A stretch of 64,000 bases of DNA from assembly GCA_016719165.1 (NCBI GenBank), contig JADKAJ010000001.1, forward strand, positions 372,001-436,000, written 5' to 3'. The notes beneath the pieces were generated by a model. The model did no database searches. It was not told the DNA's origin and saw only the letters and a program-made list of their open reading frames with translations. The stretch comes from Chitinophagaceae bacterium. GTDB lineage: Bacteria; Bacteroidota; Bacteroidia; Chitinophagales; Chitinophagaceae. This document shows positions 44,543-54,347 of the stretch, piece after piece (position 1 is the first letter of the stretch; each line of letters starts with the position of its first letter). The translations under genes were made by a program, and so were the position numbers.

Positions 44543-45748
44543 ATGAAAATGAATATGACTTTCAGTGTACGGATAATAACCTCTGTAATTTCTTGTTTTT
44601 TCGCAGTGATAGTTCAGTCACAACAGGGAAGAAAATTGCATGATAGGGCAATTCTTGTTGATACGCATAATGATTGCCTGACATCATTAACACTAAAAGG
44701 TAAGGATATTGCCACTCGTCTTGAGACAGGGCACAGCGATTTGTACAGGTGGAAGAAAGGAGGTTTGGATGTTCAGTTTTTTTCCATCTGGACAGATAAA
44801 ACAGCAAGAAATAAAGAAGGTTTTTACAGAGATGCTGTTGAGGAAATAGATTCTCTGCATCATATCATCCTTCGCAATCCCGACAGGATGACTTTTGCTA
44901 CCAACTACAGGGAGGTAAAAAAAAGGGCACATAAGGATAAACTGGTTTCACTTATCGGTGTAGAAGGGGGGCATATGATAGAAAATGATATAGGCAAGCT
45001 CGAAAGCCTGTATGAAAAGGGAATGAGATACCTGACACTTACCTGGAATAATAGTACGAGTTGGGCCTCCAGTGCGATGGATGAAACATTATTTCCTGCC
45101 AGGCTTTCGCAAAAAGGGCTTACCGATTTTGGTAAACAAATAGTCAGGAGGATGAATGAACTGGGAATTATAGTAGACCTTTCTCATGTCGGGGAACAAA
45201 CTTTTTATGACGCTATCGCAGTAACGAAGAAACCCGTTCTGCTCTCACATAGTTCTGTCTGGAATATTTGCCCTGTATTCAGAAATGTGAAGGATGATCA
45301 GATAAGGGCTGTGGCAAAAAACGGGGGTGTGATCTGTATAAATTTTTATTCCGGCTTCATCAGTAAAAAGTTTGATGAGCGTCAATCATTCCTCAATAGA
45401 GAAATAAAGGATTCTATGCAACGGGTTTTCTTTGCAGACAGTGGGAGCGATTCTTCTGTTATGAAAACAAAATGGAAGACCTATTATGATTCTGCAATGA
45501 ATGAGGTAAGGACGGACCTGGCACAACTAGTTGATCATATTGATTACATTGTAAAATTAGTTGGTGATAGTTATGTTGGAATTGGTTCAGACTATGATGG
45601 AGTAAGCTCGGTTCCGGTAGGAATGGAAGATGTAACTACTTATCCGAAGATTACTGATGAATTGCAAAGAAGGGGATATTCTAACAGATCCATCAAAAAA
45701 ATACTGGGAGGGAATGTACTGCGGGTGATGAAAGCAAATTTCAGATAA
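44543..45748 (+). CDS. Membrane dipeptidase, peptidase M19 family
   Basis: Zinc dipeptidase related to renal dipeptidase, 401 residues. The ATG at 44543 gives a signal peptide (MKMNMTFSVRIITSVISCFFAVIVQS). Zinc ligands: His and Asp in LVDTHNDCL, the bridging Glu in GVEGGHMIEN, and His in DLSHVGEQ and LSHSSVWN. The Asp in GIGSDYDGV lies at the end of the barrel. It hydrolyses dipeptides, including D-amino-acid ones, in the periplasm and may supply amino acids. Alone in its transcription unit, with 234 bases of unremarkable AT-rich DNA upstream and a strong terminator after. Confidence 0.93.
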   Translation: MKMNMTFSVRIITSVISCFFAVIVQSQQGRKLHDRAILVDTHNDCLTSLTLKGKDIATRLETGHSDLYRWKKGGLDVQFFSIWTDKTARNKEGFYRDAVEEIDSLHHIILRNPDRMTFATNYREVKKRAHKDKLVSLIGVEGGHMIENDIGKLESLYEKGMRYLTLTWNNSTSWASSAMDETLFPARLSQKGLTDFGKQIVRRMNELGIIVDLSHVGEQTFYDAIAVTKKPVLLSHSSVWNICPVFRNVKDDQIRAVAKNGGVICINFYSGFISKKFDERQSFLNREIKDSMQRVFFADSGSDSSVMKTKWKTYYDSAMNEVRTDLAQLVDHIDYIVKLVGDSYVGIGSDYDGVSSVPVGMEDVTTYPKITDELQRRGYSNRSIKKILGGNVLRVMKANFR

Positions 45749-45780
45749 AATAAAACCCCGGTAAGTTCCGGGGTTTTATT
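45749..45780. terminator. Perfect 13-bp bidirectional terminator
   Basis: AATAAAACCCCGG (45749-45761) and CCGGGGTTTTATT (45768-45780) are exact reverse complements around a six-base loop, with A and T runs. It serves the dipeptidase and converging glutamine synthetase genes. Confidence 0.93.
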
Positions 45781-45802
45781 ATCAGGAAGAAAACGAATGC
45801 AT

Positions 45803-47992
45803 TTATCTTAAGAATAACATTTCTCTGTATTTTGGTAAATACCATTCTTTGTCGTCTACGAGCAATTCCAGTTTGTCTACATGGTACCGGATATCATCAA
45901 AGAAAGTATCTTTTACCTGGCTCTGATATGCTATAGCTTTTGTCCGGGTATCGTCCATGTTATTACAAATTTTCCTTGCTTCGATCATTTTTTCAACGAG
46001 GTCGCTGGCTTTATTTATATGTTCAGAGATTTTTTCCAGTATTTGTGTCTGATTTGCAAAAGCTTCAACAGGAAGTCCGGATTCTTTTAATCCCCGGATA
46101 TTGTTTGCAAGTAAGTTCTGATAACGTATAGAAGCAGGTAAGACATGGCTGGTAGCCAATTCACCCATGATCCGGCTTTCAATCTGAACTTTCTTGATGT
46201 ATTTTTCAAGTTCAATCTCATGCCTGGCTTCCAGCTCGTGGTGGGTATAGATGTCATTATCTTCAAATAGTTTCTTGGCCTTGTCTGTTACCATGGCATC
46301 TAATGCAAGAGGAGTTGTCTTTACATTTGGTAATCCTCTTTTTTCAGCTTCTTTTGCCCATGCTTCACTATACCCATCGCCTTCAAACAAAACCTTTTCA
46401 CTATCAACAATGTACTGGCGGATAATATGCATAATGGCTATCTCCTTCTTTTCCCCTTTTTCCATTAAAGCATCTACTTCTTTTTTAAACTGTTTCAGGG
46501 TGGCAGCCATTATAGTATTTAAAACAGTCATTGGGTTAGCACAGTTGGCAGTAGAACCTACAGCACGGAACTCAAATTTATTACCAGTGAAAGCGAAAGG
46601 AGAAGTACGGTTACGGTCCGTATTATCCATTAACAATTCCGGGATACTTTTATGTATATCAATTTTAAGTAAACTTTCATCAGTTTCGTCCATTTTGTCA
46701 GACACTCTTTCTTTTACATCATTCAATACTTTAGAAAGATATTGCCCGATAAATACGGATATAATTGCAGGAGGTGCTTCATTGGCGCCAAGACGGTGAT
46801 CGTTTGGTGCAGAGGCTATGGATGCTCTTAGTATATCAGCATAATCGTGAACAGCCTTTATGGTATTCACAAAGAATGTAAGGAACATCAGGTTGGTCTT
46901 TGGCGTTTTGCCAGGTGCTAAAAGGTTTACACCGGTGTCAGTTGCCATACTCCAGTTGTTGTGTTTGCCACTTCCATTGATACCTGCAAAAGGTTTCTCA
47001 TGAAGCAATACCCGAAGGTTATGACGACGGGCCACCCTGTCCATTACATCCATCAACAGAGAATTATGGTCAACGGCCACACTCACTTCTTCAAATATAG
47101 GGGCACATTCAAATTGTGCGGGGGCTACCTCATTATGCCTGGTACGTAAAGGGATGCCTAGTTTATAAGCTTCCGTTTCAAAATCCCTCATGTAGGTATA
47201 GATTCTCTCAGGGATAGAGCCGAAGTAATGGTCTTCCAATTGCTGGTTTTTTGCTGAAGTGTGACCATAAACAGTTCTTCCGGTCATTAACAGGTCGGGT
47301 CTTGCATTAAATAATGCTTCATCTATCACAAAATATTCCTGCTCCCATCCAAGGGTAGCTGTGACTCTTGTTACGTTTTTGTCAAAATAATTACATACAT
47401 CAACAGCTGCTTTGTTCAATGCATCCAGTGCTTTCAGCAAAGGTGCTTTATAATCTAAGGATTCGCCTGTGTATGAAACAAAGATTGTGGGAATGCACAT
47501 TGTTTTACCCTGGGCAATTTCCATTATGAAGGGAGGAGAAGATGGATCCCATGCAGTATATCCCCGGGCTTCAAAAGTGGCTCTTAATCCACCGCTGGGA
47601 AACGAAGAAGCATCAGGCTCTTGTTGTACCAATGCATCACCTTCAAATTGCTCTATTGGAGTTCCGTCTCCTTTCAAGGTAAAAAAAGAATCATGTTTTT
47701 CTGCTGTTGTACCTGTAAGCGGCTGAAACCAATGGGTGAAATGGGTTACCCCTTTCGCTTCAGCCCAGGCACGGATACCATTAGCTATCTGGTTAGCCAT
47801 TGACCTGTCAATTTTGTGACCGGCTTTAATGGAAGATTGAAGACTTTTGTAAGCTTCATCGCTTAAAAACTCACGGGCAGTCTTTAGTGTAAAAACATTG
47901 CTTCCAAATATCCCTGTAATCTTGGCAGCACTATCAACCTTTACATCGGTTTTGGTAGTTAAATTGTGAATTGCATTAAAACGAAGTGACAT
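45803..47992 (-). CDS. glnN: Glutamine synthetase type III
   Basis: ATP-dependent synthesis of glutamine from glutamate and ammonia; main nitrogen-assimilation enzyme. 729 residues, the usual length of the type III (GlnN) enzymes of Bacteroidota. Hallmarks: HWFQPLTGTTAEKHD with TAEKHDSF, ATLGWEQEYFVID, APAQFECAPIFEE and GSGKHNNWSMATDTG, then NRTSPFAFTGNKFEFRAVGS. Type III enzymes are regulated by 2-oxoglutarate and nitrogen signals rather than adenylylation. No typical PII gene is nearby. Single-gene unit. Confidence 0.96.
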   Translation of the reverse strand: MSLRFNAIHNLTTKTDVKVDSAAKITGIFGSNVFTLKTAREFLSDEAYKSLQSSIKAGHKIDRSMANQIANGIRAWAEAKGVTHFTHWFQPLTGTTAEKHDSFFTLKGDGTPIEQFEGDALVQQEPDASSFPSGGLRATFEARGYTAWDPSSPPFIMEIAQGKTMCIPTIFVSYTGESLDYKAPLLKALDALNKAAVDVCNYFDKNVTRVTATLGWEQEYFVIDEALFNARPDLLMTGRTVYGHTSAKNQQLEDHYFGSIPERIYTYMRDFETEAYKLGIPLRTRHNEVAPAQFECAPIFEEVSVAVDHNSLLMDVMDRVARRHNLRVLLHEKPFAGINGSGKHNNWSMATDTGVNLLAPGKTPKTNLMFLTFFVNTIKAVHDYADILRASIASAPNDHRLGANEAPPAIISVFIGQYLSKVLNDVKERVSDKMDETDESLLKIDIHKSIPELLMDNTDRNRTSPFAFTGNKFEFRAVGSTANCANPMTVLNTIMAATLKQFKKEVDALMEKGEKKEIAIMHIIRQYIVDSEKVLFEGDGYSEAWAKEAEKRGLPNVKTTPLALDAMVTDKAKKLFEDNDIYTHHELEARHEIELEKYIKKVQIESRIMGELATSHVLPASIRYQNLLANNIRGLKESGLPVEAFANQTQILEKISEHINKASDLVEKMIEARKICNNMDDTRTKAIAYQSQVKDTFFDDIRYHVDKLELLVDDKEWYLPKYREMLFLR

Positions 47993-48127
47993 GTGAAATA
48001 GTTTTCAGCAAAACAAAGGATTTGTTGTAATTATTCCAATTATTTATTTGAAAACAACAGTCATTGGGGGAAAAATGTGATAAAATCAATTTTATTTTAA
48101 AGCAAAAGATGGATTTTACTTTATATT

Positions 48128-49462
48128 TTAAATATAATTATTTTTCTTAATGTTTTTAAAAAAATAAGAATTTAACCTTGACCAATCAATCTGTGCGATC
48201 ATTGGAATGACGAGCAGCGGTATAATGATGCTGCGATAGCGAACAATTGCTCCCAGGTTATTTACACTGAAACCTATGGACAGCAACACGGAAAAAGCAA
48301 AAAATAAGCAGAAGTATATAAGGTTTTTTGACTTTATGCCGTTTGTACGGAATAGGAGGAATAGGATAAAGAAAAGCAATAGCAAGTTTATCTCAATAGC
48401 GGCAGCAAGTGAAAGTATATGATGGACATCACTTGGGTAGGGCCTTATAGTCGAAAGAGTTATTGCCTGGGGGGTGTTCTTTGAAAAACTCCTTACACTG
48501 GGTTCCAGTTCTTTAATGGGGACGGATGTAGTTCCTATCAACTTAATAAACTCTTGTTGTTTATTTACAACCGCCTGGGGAAAATCAAGTGAAGGGCTGA
48601 TGTAGCGGGCTGTAAAAAAAACAATTGAAAAAATAACGTACAAAGAACTGAAAATAATAAGCCCTTTTTGCGGCCAGCGGTTAGCAATAATCCAGGTTAA
48701 AATTGCAGGTATTATGATTACGAAAAGAAAATTGCGCAGGGTAAGTATTAGAAACAGGCCGGTAATTGCAATGGCAATCTTTTGAAAACTGTATTTTTTT
48801 TCTTTATTGCCGAAATATATACTGTATATGACTAAAGCAATTCCTGTAAAAATGAGTCCCTCTTTATGAATACCACTTGTCCAGTAAAGAAATGAAGGAA
48901 CAAGAAAGGTAGCCAGCAGGATCGTCAGCTTTTTCCCGGGGAAAACATCATTCATTACCCTGAAAATGGCAATTGATCCAAAAAGGGTAATAAAAGAGTA
49001 GAAAATAACATTTACATAATAATGACCAAGACTAAGGATATTGAAAATGGAAAGAATTTTAATGAAGATATTACCTTTCAGATCATTCCAGTAAGAGTCG
49101 GTGGTTTCAAAGAATTTTGAAAATCCTCCTTGATACGGATCTCTGAACAGGTTGGTAAAGTATTCCTGTGGATTTGTTTGAAGGAGTTGGTATTCCTGCA
49201 GGCTTTCTACATGGAATCTCCAGGTGTCCCACATCTGCGCCAATCCTCCATAGTACACTCCGATCCACCCATAAAAAATTCCTGCCATTACTTTTAACAG
49301 GAAAATGATAATAAGCTGTGGCTTTGTTAACCCCGAAAGGGCAAAGAATTTAACTCTGGTTACCAGCCAGGCAAACAATACAAGATAGACTATAAAAAGA
49401 AGGTATTCCAGCGTAATAAAATTATCCCGCAAAATATAGATTATTACCGTTATTGTCAGCAC
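48128..49462 (-). CDS. Polytopic membrane protein of unknown function (ten or more helices)
   Basis: A 444-residue integral membrane protein with about 10-11 hydrophobic segments, Tyr/Phe-rich. A large loop near residues 85-125 contains YGGLAQMWDTWRFHVESLQEY and TDSYWNDLKGN; the alternation of such loops with helices resembles O-antigen polymerases or GT-C-type glycosyltransferases, but no diagnostic motif is present. It starts just before purL on the opposite strand (68 bases between starts) and has no evident functional neighbours. I do not recognise the family. Gene boundaries look sound. Confidence 0.7.
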   Translation of the reverse strand: MLTITVIIYILRDNFITLEYLLFIVYLVLFAWLVTRVKFFALSGLTKPQLIIIFLLKVMAGIFYGWIGVYYGGLAQMWDTWRFHVESLQEYQLLQTNPQEYFTNLFRDPYQGGFSKFFETTDSYWNDLKGNIFIKILSIFNILSLGHYYVNVIFYSFITLFGSIAIFRVMNDVFPGKKLTILLATFLVPSFLYWTSGIHKEGLIFTGIALVIYSIYFGNKEKKYSFQKIAIAITGLFLILTLRNFLFVIIIPAILTWIIANRWPQKGLIIFSSLYVIFSIVFFTARYISPSLDFPQAVVNKQQEFIKLIGTTSVPIKELEPSVRSFSKNTPQAITLSTIRPYPSDVHHILSLAAAIEINLLLLFFILFLLFRTNGIKSKNLIYFCLFFAFSVLLSIGFSVNNLGAIVRYRSIIIPLLVIPMIAQIDWSRLNSYFFKNIKKNNYI

Positions 49463-49502
49463 AAAGTTGACAAGTTCTGTTCAGGCTGTGACCGACAATC
49501 TT

Positions 49503-49510
49503 TAAATTTG
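49503..49510 (+). promoter_or_regulatory. Bacteroidota minus-7 box (TAAATTTG) before purL
   Basis: Exact TAnnTTTG match ending 20 bases before the purL ATG at 49531. The minus-33 element is not clear (only TTCTG near 49475). Confidence 0.5.
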
Positions 49511-49530
49511 CAACTCAATATTTAGCTTAC

Positions 49531-51765
49531 ATGGAAGTAACAGTAAAAACTGCTCAACAGCTACGATTAACCGCCGATGAATTTGAATTGATCAGGCAAA
49601 AAATGGGACGAACTCCCAATTTTAATGAACTCTGTGCTTTTTCCGGAATGTGGAGTGAACACTGCAGTTATAAAAATTCTATCAAATGGCTAAAGACCTT
49701 ACCAAGAGAAGGTGGAAGAATGCTGGTGAAAGCAGGTGAAGAAAATGCAGGATTAATGGATATTGGAGACGGACTCGGTGTTGTTTTCAAAATTGAATCA
49801 CATAATCATCCATCTGCTATTGAACCATTCCAGGGGGCTGCAACAGGAGTGGGTGGTATTCATCGTGATATTTTTACCATGGGGGCAAGGCCAATTGCTT
49901 CACTCAACTCACTTCGATTTGGAAATTTAGAAGAAGATAAAACACAACACTTGCTTTCCGGGGTAGTACATGGCATTGGTCATTACGGAAACTGTTTTGG
50001 TGTACCGACCGTTGGTGGTGAAATATATTTTGATGAATGCTATCATACCAATCCATTGGTGAATGCAATGAGTGTGGGTATTGTCAAAGCAGGAGAAACT
50101 GTTTCTGCAACTGCATTGGGAAAAGGTAACCCTGTAATGTTTGTAGGTAGTGCTACCGGTAAAGATGGAATTGGCGGAGCCTCTTTTGCGTCGGCAGATA
50201 TTACTGCTGAGAGTGCACAGGATTTACCGGCTGTGCAGGTGGGAGACCCATTCCAGGAGAAAAAACTATTGGAAGCCTGCCTGGAAGTGATACAAACCGG
50301 GGCTGTAGTAGGAATGCAGGATATGGGAGCCGCAGGTATAATTTGCTCGACAGCTGAAATGAGTGCTAAAGGCGAAGTAGGTATGCGGATTGACCTGGAT
50401 AAAGTGCCTACACGTCAAAAAAATATGAAGACATGGGAATTGTTGCTGAGTGAAAGCCAGGAAAGAATGTTGCTGGTTGCTGAAAAAGGAAGGGAAGATG
50501 AAGTTCAAAAGGTATTTGAAAAATGGGATTTGCCCTGCTCTGTGATTGGTGAGGTGACAGATGACGGTATATTGAATTTCTATATGAATGGTGAACTGGA
50601 GGCTTCATTGCCTGCATACGAACTTGTATTAGGTGGAGGTGCGCCGCAGTATGAGAGAGAATATACAACACCAAAGTATTTTGCAGATATCGAAAAATTT
50701 AATCCTGAAGCAGTGGTTGTGCCTGATGACCTGAGATCTGTTGCTGAGCAAATAGTACAGCTTCCTTCCATTGCATCTAAAAGATGGATATATAATCAAT
50801 ACGACAGTATGGTGGGCACTAATAATACATCTACCAATGCGCCGACTGATGCACCATTGGTTATTGTGAAAGGCACAACCAAAGCCCTGGCAGTAACTAC
50901 TGATTGCAATAGCCGTTATGTTTTTGCTGATCCCTGTAAAGGAACCATGATAGCGGTAAGTGAAGCAGCGAGGAATATTGTTTGCAGTGGAGGCCAGCCA
51001 TTAGGTGTTACCAACTGTTTGAATTTTGGTAATCCTTACGATCCGGAAGTATATTACCAGTTTGTCCATGCTATTAAAGGCATGGGAGAGGCATGCCGTA
51101 AGTTCGATACACCGGTTACCGGCGGTAACGTTAGTTTTTATAATCAAAATCCTGACGGTCCCGTTTATCCTACGCCAACAATTGGTATGGTGGGCCTGCT
51201 GGAAGATGTTAATAAAAAAATGACATTGGATTTTAAAGAAGTGGGAGATGCTATACTCCTGATTGGCTCGTCTTCTGATGATATTAATTCTTCTCAATAC
51301 CTGAGTAAAATATGCGGGGTGGAATTTTCGCCGGCACCCCATTTTGACCTGGAAGAAGAATTTACAATGCAGCAAAAGATAACTGAATTAATCAGTAAAG
51401 GACTGATTGAATCTGCCCATGATGTAAGTGAAGGGGGATTGTTTGTTACGTTGCTGGAGTCATCTTTTAATAATACACTTGGTTTTGATGTGGTAGCCAA
51501 TGATTACAATATAAGAAAGGACGCACAATGGTTTGGAGAGAAACAAAGCAGGGTGGTAGTGTCTGTCAAAAAAGAAAAACTGGATGTAGTTAAAAAAGTA
51601 ATGGGCAATCATTCCTTTGAAGAACTGGGGCTGGTAACAGATGGCTCTGTGGAAGTGGATGGTATGGAGTGGGGGCATATCGAAGACTGGAAAGAAAAAT
51701 ATGATTCGTCAATTGAGAATTATTTATCAAAAGAGGAAGCAGGTTCGGCTTTGAGTTCTATATAA
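49531..51765 (+). CDS. purL: Phosphoribosylformylglycinamidine synthase subunit PurL
   Basis: ATP-dependent step of purine synthesis (FGAR to FGAM) using ammonia from a separate glutaminase. 744 residues, the small PurL type that needs PurQ and PurS. Motifs: FSGMWSEHCSYKNSIKWLK, KIESHNHPSAIEPFQGAATGVGG, PTVGGEIYFDE, GGASFASADITAES, QDMGAAGIICSTAEM and VTGGNVSFYNQ. The glutaminase domain of the large PurL is absent. It overlaps the next gene by one base (TAATG), which couples their translation. Confidence 0.96.
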   Translation: MEVTVKTAQQLRLTADEFELIRQKMGRTPNFNELCAFSGMWSEHCSYKNSIKWLKTLPREGGRMLVKAGEENAGLMDIGDGLGVVFKIESHNHPSAIEPFQGAATGVGGIHRDIFTMGARPIASLNSLRFGNLEEDKTQHLLSGVVHGIGHYGNCFGVPTVGGEIYFDECYHTNPLVNAMSVGIVKAGETVSATALGKGNPVMFVGSATGKDGIGGASFASADITAESAQDLPAVQVGDPFQEKKLLEACLEVIQTGAVVGMQDMGAAGIICSTAEMSAKGEVGMRIDLDKVPTRQKNMKTWELLLSESQERMLLVAEKGREDEVQKVFEKWDLPCSVIGEVTDDGILNFYMNGELEASLPAYELVLGGGAPQYEREYTTPKYFADIEKFNPEAVVVPDDLRSVAEQIVQLPSIASKRWIYNQYDSMVGTNNTSTNAPTDAPLVIVKGTTKALAVTTDCNSRYVFADPCKGTMIAVSEAARNIVCSGGQPLGVTNCLNFGNPYDPEVYYQFVHAIKGMGEACRKFDTPVTGGNVSFYNQNPDGPVYPTPTIGMVGLLEDVNKKMTLDFKEVGDAILLIGSSSDDINSSQYLSKICGVEFSPAPHFDLEEEFTMQQKITELISKGLIESAHDVSEGGLFVTLLESSFNNTLGFDVVANDYNIRKDAQWFGEKQSRVVVSVKKEKLDVVKKVMGNHSFEELGLVTDGSVEVDGMEWGHIEDWKEKYDSSIENYLSKEEAGSALSSI

Positions 51766-52760
51766 TGGAAAAGAATAAAGTAATATTGCTGACAGGTGCT
51801 GCAGGTTTTATTGGCAGCTACCTGCTAGGTTATTTGAATAAACTGGGATATAAGAATGTTATTATTGTTGATGATTTTAGTGAGGAGGATAAGTGGTTCA
51901 ACTTCGATTCCAAAGATTTTATTGCAAAGGTAGAAAGGGAAGAACTGTTTGATTGGTTGAAAAGAGAAGAACCCGAAATTGATTTCGTATTTCACCTGGG
52001 TGCAAGAACAGATACAACTGAATTTGATTACACCATTCATGAAAAATTGAATGTGGAGTATTCAAAAAATATCTGGAACTATTGTACAGAAAGAAATATC
52101 CCACTGGTTTATGCATCGTCTGCTGCTACTTACGGAGGTGGTGAGTTGGGTTATAAAGATGATCATGGGCTTGTCGAAAAATTACACCCACTAAATCCTT
52201 ATGGTGTTTCCAAAAATGAGTTTGATAAGTGGGTCCTTCAGCAAACTGAGGGCCATACTGCAAGTCACCCTCCTTTTTGGGCAGGACTAAAATTCTTCAA
52301 TGTTTATGGTCCGAATGAATATCATAAAGGCAGGATGGCCAGTGTGATATTTCACTCTTTTAACCAGATCAAATCAACAGGAAAAGTTAAGCTGTTCAGG
52401 TCTCACCGGCCGGATTTTAAAGATGGTCAGCAACTCCGCGATTTCATATATGTGGAGGATGTGGCAAAGGTTTGCTATTGGTTGATGGAGCATACCATCA
52501 TTTCAGGATTATATAATCTCGGCACAGGCAAAGCAAGGACTTTTGAAGACCTGGTAAAAGCAACTTTTGCAGGAATTGGGAAAGAACCTGCCATTGAATA
52601 TATCGACATACCTGAAGATATCCGGGATAAATACCAGTATTTCACCGAAGCAGATATGAACAAACTCCGCAATGCAGGATACAGGGATAGCTTTTATACA
52701 TTGGAGGAAGGAGTTGGTGAATATGTAAAAAATTTCCTTTTATTGAGGAACTATTATTAA
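51765..52760 (+). CDS. hldD: ADP-L-glycero-D-manno-heptose 6-epimerase
   Basis: NAD(P)-dependent short-chain epimerase making the heptose precursor of lipopolysaccharide core. 331 residues. GAAGFIGSYL is the dinucleotide-binding motif, FHLGARTDTTE the family block, YASSAATYGGG and NPYGVSKNEFD hold the Ser/Tyr/Lys active-site residues. KFFNVYGPNEYHKGRMASV confirms the HldD subgroup. The start overlaps the purL stop by one base, an unusual neighbour for a purine gene, and suggests a simple co-transcribed pair. A terminator follows. Confidence 0.93.
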   Translation: MEKNKVILLTGAAGFIGSYLLGYLNKLGYKNVIIVDDFSEEDKWFNFDSKDFIAKVEREELFDWLKREEPEIDFVFHLGARTDTTEFDYTIHEKLNVEYSKNIWNYCTERNIPLVYASSAATYGGGELGYKDDHGLVEKLHPLNPYGVSKNEFDKWVLQQTEGHTASHPPFWAGLKFFNVYGPNEYHKGRMASVIFHSFNQIKSTGKVKLFRSHRPDFKDGQQLRDFIYVEDVAKVCYWLMEHTIISGLYNLGTGKARTFEDLVKATFAGIGKEPAIEYIDIPEDIRDKYQYFTEADMNKLRNAGYRDSFYTLEEGVGEYVKNFLLLRNYY

Positions 52761-52762
52761 TG

Positions 52763-52792
52763 AAAAAGGAGCAACAAAAGTCACTCCTTTTT
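52763..52792. terminator. Hairpin terminator between hldD and the fasciclin gene
   Basis: AAAAAGGAG (52763-52771) and CTCCTTTTT (52784-52792) form a 9-bp stem with a 12-base loop. It lies between converging genes and works on both strands. Confidence 0.82.
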
Positions 52793-52818
52793 ATATATCT
52801 CAACAATGAAAAAGCGCC

Positions 52819-53379
52819 TTATTTCTTTGGCGTAATTACTGCATCAATAACGTGGATCACTCCATTACTTGCTGCAAGATCTGCCGCAGTTACATTTGCA
52901 CCATCAATCATTACTTTACCATCTTTGATAGATACTGTTAATTCTGCACCCTGAACAGTTTTTACTTTCTGGCCGTCTTTCAGGTCAGCTGCTTTTACGG
53001 CACCGGCAACAACATGGTAGGTTAAAATGCTGGTTAAGTCTGCTTTGTTTTCGGGCTTTAATAAACCATCAACTGTACCTGCAGGTAATGCATTAAATGC
53101 AGCATTGGTTGGCGCAAATACAGTGAAAGGACCGGCACCTTTTAAGGTTTCTACCAGGCCTGCTGCTTTTACAGCAGCTACTAATGTACTGTGATCAGCA
53201 GACGCAGCGGCTACATCAACAATATCTTTTGGGGCTTCAGCCGGTGGAGCCATTGGCTCTTCTTTTGAAACGGTTGTGCTGTCTTCAGCAGTTTTTGTTT
53301 CTGCTTCATTGTTACAGGCGATAAAAATGGATGAGCTAAGTACAACTGCGGTGAAAAGGGAGAAGAATTTCTTTTTCAT
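52819..53379 (-). CDS. Fasciclin (FAS1) domain lipoprotein
   Basis: A 186-residue lipoprotein with lipobox FIAC (Cys22), an acidic/Thr-Pro linker (about 25-55), and one FAS1 domain (about 60-186). The FAS1 H1 box is GPFTVFAPTNAAF and the H2 box NGVIHVIDAVI, both well conserved; TLVAAVKAAGLVETL and TSILTYHVVAGAV are further blocks. FAS1 proteins act in adhesion or cell-surface organization. Single-gene unit. Confidence 0.92.
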   Translation of the reverse strand: MKKKFFSLFTAVVLSSSIFIACNNEAETKTAEDSTTVSKEEPMAPPAEAPKDIVDVAAASADHSTLVAAVKAAGLVETLKGAGPFTVFAPTNAAFNALPAGTVDGLLKPENKADLTSILTYHVVAGAVKAADLKDGQKVKTVQGAELTVSIKDGKVMIDGANVTAADLAASNGVIHVIDAVITPKK

Positions 53380-53547
53380 ATTATGTTTTTATTTGCTCAT
53401 TTAAACACTCAATTGCCGGAAAAGGTTTGAGCTTTTTAAGAAAAAATAAGATCTTTTATTGATTGTTTAGTCTTTTTTGCAATACATCAGTATAGTTTAA
53501 ACAAATAATATTTTGAGTACATGCTTATCTTTACCAAAAGAAGATAA

Positions 53548-54345
53548 ATGGCAAAAAAAATTGCAATTATAGGTGGTGGAAATTTAGGTGCATCTATTGC
53601 AGATGGATTGATCTTGAGTGAATTCAGCCGTCCCGTTGAATTATCAATTACCCGTCGTAATCTTTCAACATTGAGCCGTTTTGCAGAAAGGGGCTGTATG
53701 GTGCATAGTGACAACAAGAAGGCTGTTCGTGACAGTGAGGTGATCATCCTGGCGGTGAAGCCTTATAACTATGCTGATATTGTTAAAGAAATTAAGCCAT
53801 TATTAAATCCTAAAAAGCACATTGTGATATCTGTCATCACAGGTGTGTGGATCGAGCAATTGCATAAAGCAATCGGTAAACCAGTGCCTGTTATCAGGGC
53901 TATGCCAAATACGGCTATCGCCATTCAGCAAAGCATGACCTGCCTGTCACATGCTGGTGCATCGGCTTCACAACTAAATTATATCCAGCAATTGTTTGAT
54001 CAGTTGGGAAAAACAGTGATGATTGATGAAAAGCTGATGGATGCCGCCACAGTGTTGGGTGCTTGTGGCACAGCGTATGCCATGCGTTATATCCGGGCCA
54101 ATATACAGGGTGGTATTGAGATTGGTTTTGATGCGGCCACCGCTTCAATAATTGCAGCACAAACAGTTAAAGGAGCAGCACAATTATTGTTAGAGAAGGG
54201 CTCTCACCCGGAACATGAGATTGATAAAGTAACCACCCCGAAGGGTTGTACTATTGCCGGACTTAATGAAATGGAACACCAGGGTTTCAGTTCATCATTG
54301 ATAAGAGGATTGGTGGCTAGTTATAATAAGATATTGAAGGATTGA
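53548..54345 (+). CDS. proC: Pyrroline-5-carboxylate reductase
   Basis: Last step of proline synthesis, NAD(P)H-dependent. 265 residues. IAIIGGGNLGASIADGL is the dinucleotide-binding start; VIRAMPNTAIAIQQSMTCL is the family's main motif. The C-terminal dimerization helices (ATVLGACGTAYAMRYI; DKVTTPKGCTIAGLNEMEHQG with TTPxGxT) are intact. A TATCTTTA box, one base off TAnnTTTG, lies 14 bases before the ATG (53526-53533). Converges with the amidohydrolase with two bases between stops. Confidence 0.95.
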   Translation: MAKKIAIIGGGNLGASIADGLILSEFSRPVELSITRRNLSTLSRFAERGCMVHSDNKKAVRDSEVIILAVKPYNYADIVKEIKPLLNPKKHIVISVITGVWIEQLHKAIGKPVPVIRAMPNTAIAIQQSMTCLSHAGASASQLNYIQQLFDQLGKTVMIDEKLMDAATVLGACGTAYAMRYIRANIQGGIEIGFDAATASIIAAQTVKGAAQLLLEKGSHPEHEIDKVTTPKGCTIAGLNEMEHQGFSSSLIRGLVASYNKILKD

Positions 54346-54347
54346 GA

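Noticed and set aside
46251..46799. Plus-strand frame of 182 codons
   Set aside because: Antisense shadow of glnN, which has all glutamine synthetase III motifs in the other frame.
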